64,000 nucleotides of DNA, taken from assembly GCA_026075535.2 (NCBI GenBank), contig AP026539.1, positions 7,440,001 through 7,504,000 of the forward strand, read 5' to 3'. Within the stretch, counting starts at the first letter, position 1; each line of letters opens with the position of its first letter. Of the stretch, positions 1-12,539 are shown one piece after another. The stretch is from Tricholoma matsutake. Its lineage: Eukaryota > Basidiomycota > Agaricomycetes > Agaricales > Tricholomataceae. The position numbers were made by a program, and so were the translations under genes. The notes beneath the pieces were generated by a model. The model ran no database searches, had not been told where the DNA came from, and worked only from the letters and a program-made list of their open reading frames with translations.

Positions 1-227
1 TACCCCTGCAAAGAATTTTATTATTCGTAAACTTTCTGTACTTTTATCATAGAAGGAAGATAAAGAAAACAATATCTCGGTGAATAATGTTCCATTCATT
101 TTTGTTCTATCATTGCCTCCAGTGATTGTCCTTGAACTACTAGACATTTTGAAAACCCCATTGAGTCAATCTACAATTCTCTTTGTCTCTATCGCGACCA
201 GCTTTTCAGCGGATGATCAGTGCATGA

Positions 228-2026
228 CTAGAACAAAAAATACCAATGGCTTACACGTTTGAACTTGGCCGGATCCCATTGGATATTCACATAATCCAGG
301 TCCTCGCGAGGCATCCACCATTCGAGGAATAAGAAAAAGATACAATCAACAATAAGGATCGCCGTCCAGATAGGACCCGCAAAGGGACCAAGTTGCATTG
401 TCCTGGATAGCAGAAAGCGAATGAGTAGACAAGTCAAGGTGGATGAGGTTGACACAGTCACCGTCGCATTCGCTCCCAGAGCTCTATTTGACGAGACTTC
501 AAGACTGTGTCGTAAACTCTTTCGGTCCGAATCGCAACGTCTTCCCAGTTGTAGAAAGTCCTAACCCGCTCATGAGCTTTCAGAGGATCGTGCTTCCCTG
601 CGGCAACGATATGTATTGCCTCAGAGATTGCCCGCACAACATCTGGTAGGAAGTGATAAGAAACAACATGGAGCAAGTGGGTGATATATAGGCACTCGCC
701 ATCTTCTTCTGGCTCAGCAAAGCTTATCATATCGTTAGGAAGGATCTCAGGGACACCCCCCACCCTCGTCGAGACGACGTAAAGGCCTGCACAAGCTGCC
801 TCAAGGATGGCGATTCCGAAAGATTCCGTAAGGGATGTATTCATGAATATTTCACCTTGGACTAGGACCTGATCCATCGTTGGCTCGGTAGGACTGGTTC
901 TAAAATGCATCGCTCACAGATTGGACATCGCCGTGGCGGACAGAACCTAGAAGCTCGATGCGATCTTGGAGGAAATGCTTCTCCCGCATTTGTAGCAGGT
1001 CGATGAGCTTTGGCCCGTCTCCCCCTGTAAGTAACATTTTGAATCTCTGAATAGAGACATATTGTCAAGAAACACACCTACTACAAATCTGACATTGGGA
1101 AAAGCTGCGCATATCCTTGGTGCGGTGGCAACTAGGAGGTCGATGCCTTTGCGATAAGCAAGGCGAGATAATACAACGATTGTGACTTTCAAGCTCTTTA
1201 GAGACGATACTGTGAGCGAGAGACCAGAAATCTTACTAGTGTCACTTGACTTCGGGGAACATGGCTTGAATTGATCGGCCACCAGAGCGTTGGGAATAAC
1301 ATAAACATTCTGACGAATAGACAGCCCAGAAGGGTCGCTATCATTTCTCTCAAACAGCTCTCCACGCAGGACGGTGTTTTCACGGCTATGGATATGTGAA
1401 ACCCGTTCCTCTTATAGAGCAGAAAGATGGACCTACCCTGTGTGAGACACACATATGACCGCATCTACATTTCGAAGGGTCCCCACTAATAATTTGTTGG
1501 TAAGAATGCTGGCAGCATCGTCGAATCCAAACAGGCTGTGGTCGGTAAACACAGTGCGGATACCCATCAGATGTGAATGCAAGATGCCTTCATGACCGAG
1601 TGACGAGAGACTGGCATGTGCGTGAATTAAGTGTATATGTTCTCGGAGTAGAATGGTACGAAGGTATGGAAGGAACGTGAAAAAGTTGGGTAGAGTGGCG
1701 GATCTTGCGATAGGAAGGAAAGGAATATAATAAACTTTGAGCGCTGGCAGAACCCATCGAACTCCAACGCGGTCTGGAGCATGACTGTGGGTGATAACGA
1801 TGACCTACAAGACATGAATCATGATACTATAGCTTAGAATTCGTTTGGCGTAGAACGCGTACTTTGTGTCCCTTCCTGATGAGATTTGCGCTCAACATGT
1901 ATATGTGATTCTCCACTCCCCCAACATCTGGGTGAAAGAAATCAGAGATCATACTGGAGGAATTCCGGTGAGTTCATGTATGAAAAAGAAAAGTACAATA
2001 ACTCACGCAATAGATATGGGCCTCAT
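228..2026 (-). CDS. GPI3: PIG-A/GPI3-type GlcNAc transferase, GPI-anchor biosynthesis
   Basis: Catalytic subunit that moves GlcNAc from UDP-GlcNAc to phosphatidylinositol on the ER membrane, the first step of GPI-anchor synthesis. Reading the minus strand with short introns gives a start [20 protein letters not shown] (ATG at 2026-2024, just after an in-frame stop), an [11 protein letters not shown] stretch near 1510-1550, [12 protein letters not shown] near 1160, and the glycosyltransferase-4 signature [14 protein letters not shown] near 800 followed by [12 protein letters not shown]. The last exon encodes a C-terminal membrane segment ([20 protein letters not shown]) as in the family. An intron of about 60 bp (donor GTGACT, acceptor ATCCAG, about 402-463) joins ELWERMRR to TMQLGP. 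All family landmarks are in order and no break was seen. Exon borders are by eye. Upstream, 2027-2484 holds no recognisable gene. Confidence 0.92.
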
Positions 2027-2484
2027 GCTGCTTGACAACACGACGAGGGGTCGTCACACGTGAGTCAGTGACTACTAACCATTACGCGGAATGCTGGATA
2101 GAGGGTCACCGCCTGAAGTTCATGTTGTGAAGTTGGTCGCCGTTTTAGCTTTCTGTGTCCGAGTTCCAAATTCCCCGCTGTCAGACGGTAAGAGTTTGGT
2201 GAGGAGGAAGTCCGAAGCGATGGAGTTGTCGCGCACAGGTCTCTATGTCATCGGCATTCCACCTCGTGGACCATTCGCTATTTCGACAAGACGGTCGTTC
2301 TCATATGATAGCAGGTTGCATACAGTATGTACAATTGAGATTATAATTCTCATGGACGTGTAAATGGTTTGAATGCAGTCATCATTGCCCGCCCAAAATA
2401 TTCGCACTACATATCGAAATTTATTACCTAAGGTAGAAGTGGAACAGCAGAATGAGACATCAATGGATCACCCTCCGAACTCAT

Positions 2485-3890
2485 TCAGAATGGTTCGTCG
2501 TCCGAATCTGTGAATGGGTCGTATCCGTATCGTGCAAGGATCGCAGTGAAAGGAGTGACCATCTTCTGACGAAATTCATCTTCAGACAGAGGTTCTGGTT
2601 GGGATTCATGGTTTTCAACGGAAAGGACAAAGTCACGGAGGATAGAATTGATCCTAATTATTATCATCAGCGATCAAGAAGATGAAAATAAGTATCAATT
2701 TATGTATCACACAGGTGCTGCCGAGCTTACGGTTGTGGGTTAATAAAATTACCAAAATGGGGTCCGGGAACCTGATAAAGGAAAACATCGGTGCGACCTG
2801 CTTCTTGTAACAGGGATTGAAGTTCCTGGGCAGATTTTATAGGGTACGCGATATCATCAGCACAATGGATTAGGCTGATAGGGCAATTTATCTGATTGGT
2901 TATCCAAGTCAAACTATGAACAAAAAGAAAGATCACTGATACCTTCGCCAGAGACTCGACGGAAAGGGGTTTCCGGTCGAGAAACCAGTCGACGGACAGG
3001 ATACGTGTCACTTTCAATTTCTCGGGAGAGCCTGCCCAGGAATTCTTTGCCCCAGCCATGCTGTGCATAATCAAGCTGACAGAGATCAATTCCGGCAGTC
3101 GATACGAAAGAAAGATCTCATACGCATCCACCATGCGATTCGTCTGGTTATTGAACAGGAGTTGCTGCACACCCCATACCAAGTCATCCAGCATAGTCGG
3201 GTCAAACGTCTCCGCCGACGTTTGGGCAGAACGATTGCTCTCATGAACCATGGCTTTCTCCCAGTACTCATAGACTTCGATGCGGCCCGCTGCTGCTTCC
3301 TCTGGCTGATATAGTTTAGTTTCTAGGAAGTGGGGATTGCTCGTTACACGAGAGACTCACTTCGGAAGCGGACGGTGGAGAGCAAAGCGTGAGAGAATGC
3401 ACTAAATCTGGATGCGCAATGGCCAATTCCAGAGCAATACAGCAGCCTATTGAAAGACCGAAAATATGAACGGGAGGGAGCTGAAGGGATTTCTGTGAAT
3501 GTAGCTATTGGTGATTCTCCCATTGGCATTGAACGTCCCACATGGCTTACCAGAAATCTGTAGACGTCATCAGCCGCAACAGCAGGAGTGTAGTCTTCTT
3601 TCGTTACCGGGCCGTTCGTGGAACCAAATGTACGCATATCTACAGCGATTAGATTCAAATTCTCCCTCAACCGGGGGTCCGAGAACTGGGCTAAGAGAGA
3701 TGAGAATAGGACGCTCAGGACGAGATAACGTCCTACCTTCAAAGATATCTTGTGGACAATAATTACCGTGCAGAAAAAGGACACACGGCAATTCTGGGAT
3801 TATGGTGGAGCTATAAGCCAGTGTAGGAGTAGAAATATTGTAATGCCAGTCGACTTGGCCAGTCGGGGTTTCCAAGTCCAGCTGAGGCAT
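2485..3890 (-). CDS. Alpha/beta hydrolase, copy 1
   Basis: Soluble alpha/beta-hydrolase-fold protein; substrate unknown. The chosen start gives MPQLDLETPTGQVDWHYN, matching the start of the paralogue at 28244-29693. Next come PCVLFLHGNYCPQDIFEG (oxyanion-hole region), NLIAVDMRTFGST, a nucleophile elbow HIFGLSIGCC (G-x-S-x-G, near 3450), and the lid-like block WGVQQLLFNNQTNRMVDA. The acid and histidine lie in HCADDIAYP and VPGPHFGNF (about 2750-2870). A short last exon ends GYDPFTDSDDEPF. Several introns of about 50 bp interrupt it. The catalytic Ser, Asp and His are all visible, so it is probably functional. It lies next to PIG-A on the same strand. The specific esterase, lipase or epoxide-hydrolase class cannot be told from motifs. 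Confidence 0.85.
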
Positions 3891-4511
3891 CGCGCGTAAG
3901 AAAAGATTGTAGACTGCAACACTTTGGTTGTCCTGTCTCACTAGGCTATTCTTAGACGCGAATAGCTCTTCATTCACTCGTGATCGCAATACAGAGGTGA
4001 TGATAATCGTGACGCGGGGCACCTTGGCTTCAGGGGAACAGACGAGAAAGGGAGGAAACAAGAATAGGCCACGGTCTCAGTGCAGATGACATCGCAGAAA
4101 ATCCGATTATAGTACATCTGATCGTGAGGTCTAAACTGTATACCACAAGAGCGTTCAGAAGATAAAGCGTTTTGCCAATAAGTATAGGGGTCTTCCGTTT
4201 TTTTTCGGGTTCCGACTGATGAAGCAAATATCACCACCCATGTCAAATTTTTCAGACAGTCAGAATTCAAGTTCACCACACCGAGCTCGCATATAAGAAC
4301 ACGCCATGATTCAATTCGTGAGGCATGAAGGACAAGGGAGCTTGCGCGTTTTCCCTATCGTCAACATATGTACCTGGCCAAAAAACTAAACTGTCCACCC
4401 CTAAGTAATTGGAAATTATAATACATGATCCAATGGACCATTTTGCTGAAGAGGCTAAGATCTAGGCTGATCTAGGGTTCGGTTGAAAATTATTTGCCGA
4501 GTTAGAAAGTA

Positions 4512-5618
4512 CTATGGCGCCCAACGGGTCTGAATTCTCCCATGGTGTCTGAATTTTGATTTTCTTATTTTATTGTCTTGCGCTATCCCTCCGGAGTTTT
4601 ACGGGATTTCATCGCATAGCTATAGTACCCATGCATCTATATGCGATTTTACTAAGGAATACGAATTGTAGGAGCAGTCGAGAAATAGTAGCCGGAGTGA
4701 TCAGTCAGTGACTTTGATGTAAGTACCTTGCTCACAACTTCATACTCTACTCCGAGGGCTCAGAAAAAAAATGCAGGCTATCTATACTGAAATGAAACAC
4801 AGGCACATACCCACTTTTAGTCCACGGTGCAGTGTGCCTGTGTTTTGGAGGAAGGAAAGGAAGTGTGACAAAACATGTTGAGGTTCAGGCTCCGCCAGAA
4901 ACATATTGATGCGTTCAAGTTTTTGTACTGCATGCATGCCAGAGCGCACGCGCGATGAGACCGAGGAACTACTCAAAGAGGGCTGCCGCCCCCACCTGCA
5001 CACTAGCTTTCGAACATACATTCACCTCCCCAGCCCATAAGCACCAATTTAGATCATACCCAATCCTATAACTCATTTCAAGTTAATCCTCAGTAGATAT
5101 TAAGTACATTTATTTCATCTTTTAGGTCATACCTTACTTTCTACATACTTGTACATACCTCAATTCAAATAGTTGCTCTGGTTTTGCGTGTAATGTGGCC
5201 GTTGATGATGCAGTGCACGAGCGGAGAACAAATCCGATTGTGACAAAGTGTGACAAAAGAGACAAAATCTCCTCTCCCCTCCCAAGCACAGGCACACCGC
5301 ACGGGGAACTCAAAGTGACTATGTGCCTGTGTTTAATTTCAGTATAGATAGCCTGCATTTTTTTTCTGAGCCCTCGGAGTGGAGTATGAAGTTGTGAGCA
5401 AGGTACTTAGTACTTACATCAAAATCACTGACTGATCACTCCGGCTACTATTTCTCGACTGCTTCTACATTTTTTATTCCTTAGTAAAATCGCATATAGA
5501 TGCATGGGTACTATGCGGTGAAATCCCATAAAACTCCGGAGGGATAGCACAAGACAATAAAATAAGAAAATCAAAATTCAGACACCATGGGAGAATTCAG
5601 ACCCGTTGGGCGCCATAG
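4512..5618. mobile_element. 1.1 kb non-autonomous TA-flanked DNA element with long TIRs
   Basis: The outer ends are inverted copies starting CTATGGCGCCCAACGGGTCT and both are flanked by TA (4510-4511 and 5619-5620). The inverted repeats run about 340-370 bp inward (roughly 4512-4880 and 5240-5618) with few differences, leaving a unique centre of about 360 bp. Near the inner end each arm carries a smaller hairpin built from ACACAGGCAC and GTGCCTGTGT. No transposase-like ORF is present. A TA target duplication is typical of Tc1/mariner-type elements, so this is best read as a foldback/MITE-like derivative of that superfamily. Superfamily assignment is inference from the TA only. Confidence 0.85.
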
Positions 5619-5620
5619 TA

Positions 5621-6206
5621 GTTATTCACTACAGTAGTACAGCTTACCAATCACTCTGCTGGGTGTCTAATAACATTATTAGCCATGGCAATTGCTGGGC
5701 ATATGATAACTTTCATCTCCCTTAGATGTAGCTCTGTCTGTATTGCTTCATTGTGTTGCATGTGAGTAGTACAGTAGTAATATGATCTTTTCAAACAAGC
5801 ATTTTGGTTGCTGTGAGCTGAGAAAACTGAGGTAATGTTATTGGGCAGCAGTAGCACTGCCACAAGTTATCTGCCAGTTATTAGCCATTCACTAATGCTA
5901 TTGCTCCACACTCTGGATTCACAGTTGTATACTCCAAAAAATACTATAATTCATCTCCAATGTCTTTATTTCAATATCCCCTGTTGATCCCCTGCTGTAA
6001 TCCAAAGATGACATTAAACTGTGCTCAAAGACATGTTTTGTTCTGATACCCCTCAATGATTTGCACACATTTATTTTTTACTAGGACAAGTGCTGGAAAG
6101 GGGTCCACAGCTACCAGGAAGGTTCCAAGCAACTTGTGGTATAGTATACCCACTGCTAGGTACATAGTAATTAAATGTAATTACAGAATTTTAGGCAACT
6201 GCTAGC
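5621..6206. other. Unassigned spacer
   Basis: AT-rich stretch between two transposons. No coding exon, repeat or RNA gene was recognised. Its right edge (6207-6214, TTCTCCAT) is the left target duplication of element B. Confidence 0.5.
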
Positions 6207-6533
6207 TTCTCCATTAGTGCTGTGCCTAGTGTTTGAAGGTCCAGTTCATCGCAGTACCGATGAGAAGAGTGGGAATGGGATGGGGAGCCACCTGATACCA
6301 CTACTGGCTTCCTGTGTCTCATAAGATGTCAATAGTGGGATAGCCCTCGTGTTAGTGGGATAGCCTTTGTGTTAGTGGGATACAGCTTGTGGTAATGGGA
6401 TGACAGTTGCAGTACAGCTGGCCATGTTTGACCTTTGCCAGTCCACTGGCTCCAAATTTGACTGTACATGTCATCAGTCCAGTGACACTCCTCAGTGTAT
6501 CAAAGCCTCCATCATATCAAGTTCTTGGTTTAA

Positions 6534-9500
6534 CTATGAACTAGGTAATTTCCCTGTATCAGCAAGGTCATACCAGTACTGTAGGTTGTATTCCTGCTCG
6601 AGATTGTCTGCCCAATTGTATAGGTCCTCCTCTACATCCATCATCAAATCAGCATTATTCACTGCTCGTATGTCATCTACAACAGGATCAGCAACCTGTG
6701 ATAAAAGAGTGAAATCAATGTCTTGAATATTTGCAAATGAGAGGTCAATGTCTCCCAATTGGGGCCCAAGATCAAAGGGGATTTCAGGTGGGACATATTC
6801 TGGAAACATAGAAGAGGTTAGGCATGAGAGAAGGATAAGCAATGGATATACATTATGGTGAGCTGTTAAATGACTTGAAATTAATTCATTTGTCTGAACA
6901 ACTTGCTGGTGTGATGTCTCCACAACCATATCCATATGGTGATTGTTCTCCACTTCGCGATTGACATTGTCCACAGGTGATGGCTGCACACTTGATTCCA
7001 GATTTGGACTGCCAGTCTTAGTGGTCATTTCTGCACCCTGACTAGCATTACTACTGCTGCCAACTGATGGGTGGCGGTGAGGGCCATCTGACTGCAGCTG
7101 TCAACCATTCACTCGAGCACCAGTGAGGCCATTGTCCTTCAATTTCTGCATCTCATTATCAATGACCTTGCGCCGCACTCCCCATACCCAACATGATTCC
7201 TTCTCTACTTCTATATCATTACAAAGTTCCTTCTGTTGTTCTTTCAGATCAGCCATTTTATCAACTTTGTACCTGTCCTGCAGACTTTTCAAGTGCTCAT
7301 CCATCTGCTTTTGTTGCTCAAGGGTTTCCTTGTTCTTTGCCACTCCAAGATCCCTCTCTACCTGTAGTTCATCAAACCGAGATAGCTGGTCATTCTGCAC
7401 CCTTGATTTTTGGAGATTCCGTCCCTGTCGCTATGTCTGGAGATGTTCCCGCTCTGAAGAGCCATTCCAACGATATGGCATAGTACCGCTTCTTTCAATC
7501 AGATCAATTTCTTTGGCTTTCGCACTGCAACACACTGAAGAATGGCTGTCAATACTCCAACTCCAACTGAAGTTTCTGCATTTTGTCCTGCATGAGCTGT
7601 CTCCATGAGATTGGTATGATTGGGTGTCAGGTCCCAGCTTTCTGAATCCATTGAAGACAAAAAATGATTGATTGTTGGCAGAAACCATAAGTGTTGGATT
7701 TTATTCTGATACCAGTCTAAGATTTATGTTAGTGGTTGGATTTTCGACAACAACCTGAAGACACACTCTGAACTGATTCATCAGAAACTGAACAGCAGAA
7801 TTCATGCCATCCGTCAACTTCCGATTGCATGCTCAGACCAACAAAGCCTTTTAGCCAGCCAATTACTTCCCTCAAGACTGTATTTGGAAGCTTATCGATG
7901 TTTCTGGGTATATGTATTTAGTTTAGTTTCAAATGAGATTGTACACTCCACATTACTGATCATAATGAAAGACACATGTCTTCGTGACACATGTAACAAG
8001 AGTAGCAGGATCTCTCAAGTGGATCCCACTGATTTTGGGATTGTTGTACTGGACTAACCAATCACCAGATCCCAGGGCTTGAGCTGCTTCTGCATCCAAG
8101 ATAACACATCTCAACAAGCCATCTGGATAAAAAGCTTGAAATTTGAGTGCAGTCCCCATAATAGTTTTGATAGTCTCTGCAAACTCAGTGAACAACTGGA
8201 AGAATGCCTTCTGAGTTGCTTGGTCACAATACAAGGTTGCAAACAAAATTCCTTGGTCAAATGTGAGCAGCTCCACATTAAAACTTAAAAAGTAATGGAG
8301 GCACATATGACGCTTGAGACAGTCTGAAAATCCAACAACTTCCCACTCATTAATATCTCCACTAACCCATTTAAATGTATAGTCTATACACAGATAGAGA
8401 ACACTGTGAATATGCATTGCAAGTAATGGGTGCATTGTTACAGCCAGCCAAAAGTTGTTCTTTACCACCGCTGTGTGAATGTATCATTGTGGAGTTGGCA
8501 ATTTGGCTTCGCGTTCAGTAAGTTCATACATAAGTCCTGGAGAAGTATTCAAGTTCATGCACAATCACCATGCAGTATAATGCACTGTACCTTCCCAGCC
8601 CATTCCCTTCGGATGCTCTTTCAACTTTTCATGCTTGATATTATCATGTAATCAACATCAATCCATAAAGGCTGTGCTGCTTGCAGCAATGCTCTCACCC
8701 TCATAGACAAGTGAAGTTGTTCCAGCCTGGAGGGCAATATCAGCATCAAGATGACTTTGTTTCAAGCTTTCCATACCATTCATCAACTTTTGGACTATAA
8801 GGCCTGTGATTCCCACTGCATGGACTGCTTCTGATAGTTTTTCCTTGTCCTTGAGACTTGGCTTCATTTTGGGGTGTATCGGATGATTGTGTGGTTTACA
8901 AAGAATCACCAAAGCCTTGCATACATCCTTATTGACAGGAACAAAGATTATCATTTCTGTTGGACACTTTTGCTGAATCACCTTTGCCATCAGGATTTTA
9001 CCATCAACAATGTGCGTATATGCTGACAGAAAGATGTTCATCACATGTACAATAGTAATTAAATGGCTACGTATGACACTTCTTCAACCCCACTTTCAGA
9101 TGGACTGTAAGTACACATTTCTTATTCTCTGTGAATTGAGTTGGTAATATCCCCCTGGATTCTAGCACTGTTCAGAAGTTGGCCTCATCCACATTAGGTG
9201 GAATGGCTAAGTAACGGTGCTGGTAGCACTCAACTTTCTGCCATTTTGAACACACAATGAAGTGGAGTCTCCCATGTTTCGAGGGTCCCTGCACAGATGA
9301 AAAAGGTGAGGAAGATCACAGTAAATTGTCATTATGAAAACATACATCTCCATATCGCCTAAGAACAGGTTTTCCAGAGCATTTAATCTCACACTTTGAG
9401 TTGATAACACACTGATAGAATCTACAGTTTTTTCAGCAAGGCCCAAGAAGGAGCAACTTCAAAAGATGGGGTATACCATGACAATATGCCCACGACTGAA

Positions 9501-10650
9501 CTTGCTTCATGCTCATTTGCATCCAGTTCATGATTCCATAGTTCATGCATGGCATCTTCATCAGGTTCATAGTGTTCACAATCACCAAACAGAGCGGGAT
9601 CAATATACTGGCAGGTATCGACACCATTGCATGTGAGTTGGGCATGTCGACACAAAATCTTGACATTATGATCATCTTCAAATCCAGCTGCCTGTGCATC
9701 ACCTTTAGTATGTCCAGACAAACCACCCCAAGATTCTTGGTCCTAGAGAGCAGGTTATTATATGTAGAGTGGGGAGACCATTCAAACAACATACCTCTGC
9801 ACGGATATATGCATCAAGTGACAGAATGTTGCCCGAAGATTTTGTTGGTGCTTCATCCATCTCCATCAAATCAACTAGATATGCTGTCTTTTCACATGGA
9901 ACTGTCCATGTCAAAGGGACTGCAGTAAGACACTCAATCTTGTCAACCTTGAGTTTGTTAGTGATTGTGATGCCATCCACTGCCCTCCCCTTCCCCTTAT
10001 CCTTCATTTGAGATACAGGCAGGCAATCAGAACCTGAAGAAAACTCAATTTCTGGTGATTTACTTTCATGTTGCAGTTCCTTCCCTTTCCTGCCAAGAGA
10101 AGGGGTGAATACGGTGTCAGAAACTATCTCCAGTGAACAACTTCTTTCTCATTTGATTGCATGAGGATGCAGACGCTTCCGGTGATTTTCAGCTGTGGGC
10201 TTGGCCATGAACTTGATGCTTGAATCTGATTGCGACCGATCTCAATCCTGATGATGACATTTGATGTGATGAAGAAGCACCAGGACTTGATTGGTTGAAC
10301 CACGATTGTTGTCATCATCAGAAATGACAATTGGACTACTAGAGTGGGTGCAAAGTAGTGCTGCAGAAAGTGAGCAGGATGAATACCTAGATGGCAATCA
10401 TGATGGGCTGTGGCCAGATGACAATGATCTGGATGATGCACAACTGCTCCATGATGCAGATGTATGACCACGCAATGACGCGCTTGAAGAAGCGCATGAC
10501 ACTGATTGCCTAGGATGGAACCAACGAATGGACGTGTCAAAGGCTGATGGTTGCATCCAGGTATTGGCATTATCAAGTGCAAAGCGTCGTCTAAAGGGAC
10601 TAGTGAGATGAGAACCCTGCACTTGTCTGTTCTCTTGCAATGTCAGCACC
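6534..10650 (-). pseudogene. MULE-like transposase-type gene of element C, probably decayed
   Basis: Multi-exon minus-strand gene. Visible blocks in order: an N-terminal Ser-rich part (10400-10650); SGNILSLDAYIRAE (about 9800); a Cys/His stretch CRHAQLTCNGVDTCQYIDP (about 9600-9660); KALVILCKPHNHPIHPK (about 8900); a core with LYLCIDYTFKWVSGDINEWE and, after an intron, FYPDGLLRCVILDAEAAQAL (about 8060-8390); WHEFC near 7815; SESWDLTPNHTNLMETAHAG (7600-7650); a coiled-coil-like Lys/Glu/Gln-rich part (7101-7400); and an acidic C-terminus. The two Asp-containing blocks resemble the catalytic fold of MULE-type DDE transposases. I remember the later blocks as conserved in large uncharacterised agaricomycete proteins; that needs a search. 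At least one in-frame TAG (just after EREHLQT, 7429-7431) and frame changes suggest decay. Exon joins are uncertain. Confidence 0.6.
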
Positions 10651-10671
10651 TTGTTTAGTAAAGGGGGTACT

Positions 10672-12002
10672 TAGTGCTGTTCTGGCCCAGCTTGGCCTGA
10701 AAGCTCTGGCTTTGGCTTTCTCAACACACAGGCCAGGCCAAAGCCATTGATTAGGGCTTGGCTTTGGCCTGGCCTAGCTTTGGCCATGGCTTTTGTATGT
10801 AGAATGTTCAATTTTTGCATACTGACCTGTTAGTAGTACAGGAAGCTACTTGGAGGAATACATAGTCTTCTCGTGCAACAAATGAGACTATTATGCCCCC
10901 TAACATTCACTCAGGGTAGCTACAAAGTCAACAATACTAGGAAAATGTATCTATTAAGATTGTGCGAATGTGAATATTAACAAATATGTGACTTATAACA
11001 CAACTTAACCCAGTTAGCAATTGAGGGGGAATGACAAATGAATATACTAGTACAAGAGACCCTTGCATGGGTATTGGGACAACAATCGCCCATCATCATG
11101 CCATTCATTGTTGTTGGCCCGCCATCCTGTCTTTTGAGGGGTGCACACTGTTCATTGTGGTCCATCTCAAATACATTTGATCCTATGTCATGCATGGTTT
11201 CAGCCAAGCAAATCTGACTAGGGATCACAAGATCTTGAACAGACATTTTGGTAAACAGAACAAAGGCATTCTGTGGATCGATGTAAGTGTCAATGAGGCC
11301 TATTCACTCTGCATTTGTTTGGCTGGTCTGCGAGGTGGGGTAGTCAGCGACAGCCATCGCAGGAGTGTAGATATTGCATACCTCATTGGTAGCCTGCTGC
11401 ACAAGCATCCTGATACCTGCCCACCAGCCTGCCACTTTGGTCTTTGCTCCCTATTGTGATTTCTTAAGCCTTTATGATGAGGAAAGAAGTTGTATTTAGC
11501 TCTTTAGTTCAAAGAATATGACAAACTTATCAAACTTATCACAATCTGAAGTCAGCTCAAGCCTCAGCAACATGAATGAGGCTTGTCAAATGTGCAACAA
11601 ATGTGCAACAAATATGTAAATGCTAGTGATGTAGTGACTTTGCTGGCACAGGGTTTGCTGTCAAATCAGGTTGAAGTAGAATGGTGGTGGCTGAAACCTG
11701 ACTCAGAAGTTGATGGGAAAGTGGTGAGATCCCAGCCAGAAGCAGGTAATGTTGATGTGGCATGAGTTAGGACGATGGTGTAAAGATGAGAATGTATTAC
11801 CATATTGAGATAACTTTCCCACTACCAAAAACTTCAACAAACCTGTGACAAATTCATCGCTGTAACCCACCAAAAAGCCATGGCTTCATGGCCTGGCTTT
11901 GGCTTTTCAGCACCCCAAGCTGGGCCAAAGCCATCATTGAGCCATCATCATGGCCCAGCTTGGCCTGGCTCACAGCCTGAGGCTGGGCCAAGCACAGCAC
12001 TA
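10672..12002. mobile_element. Element A: 1.33 kb hAT-like non-autonomous element
   Basis: It starts TAGTGCTGTTCTGGCC and ends ...AAGCACAGCACTA, with an exact 8-bp duplication GGGGTACT on both sides (10664-10671 and 12003-12010). The arms are built from repeated GGCCAAGC/CTTGGCC motifs. The flanks join cleanly into one unit of element C's tandem array once A is removed, which proves the insertion order A after C. No convincing coding region; the ORFs at 10977-11246 and 11190-11459 have no recognisable motif. The 8-bp duplication and TAGNG start fit hAT superfamily ends. Confidence 0.88.
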
Positions 12003-12010
12003 GGGGTACT

Positions 12011-12490
12011 ATATGGGCCTTTGATATCTTGGTGAGTTCTCATTTGTTTTGTATGATCTTATACTTATTTTAACTCTACTGTAGTGTTGTTTGAAGGTCC
12101 CGATGAGATGAGAGGCTAGTGTTTGTTCATTATTTGGTAATATCAAGATTTCATTCAGTAAGGGGGTTTTAGATGGGAAGCTGATATCTTGGTAAGAACT
12201 TATTTGTTTTATATGATATTACACTTCCTTGTACTCTACTGTAGTGTCGTTTGAAGGTCCCGATGAGATGAGAGGCTAGCATTTGTCTGTTATTTTGTAA
12301 TATCAAGATTTTGTTCAGTAGGGGGGTTTAGATGGGAAACTGATATATTGGTGAGTACTTATTTGTTTTATATGATCTTACACTTCTTTTCACTCTACTA
12401 TGGTGTCGTTTGAAGGTCCTGATGAGACAAGAGGCTACTGTCTGTCCATTCTTTCATAATCTCAAGATGTATAGTAGGGGTTTCATATGG
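12011..12490. repeat. Three 160-bp tandem units at the right end of element C
   Basis: Units start near 12011, 12171 and 12330 and share TGATATCTTGGTGAG, TATTTGTTTTATATGAT, GTCGTTTGAAGGTCC, CGATGAGATGAGAGGCTA and CAAGATTTTGTTCAGTAGG. A further partial unit lies at about 10570-10671, before element A interrupts the array. That partial unit overlaps the predicted start of the element C gene, so the array may be the promoter region of that gene. The units have drifted by roughly 10-15 percent by eye. Confidence 0.85.
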
Positions 12491-12539
12491 GTAGAATTAG
12501 TAGTTGTCTTGTACAAGATCTACACATTACTATACAAAA

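Noticed and set aside
2091..2363. Plus-strand ORF of 90 codons between PIG-A and hydrolase 1
   Set aside because: No motif, no homology I recognise, and it lies in the upstream region of PIG-A.
6534..10650. KDZ (Kyakuja-Dileera-Zisupton) transposase
   Set aside because: These are common in mushrooms and some have 8-bp duplications, but none of the KDZ sequence blocks I know was visible.
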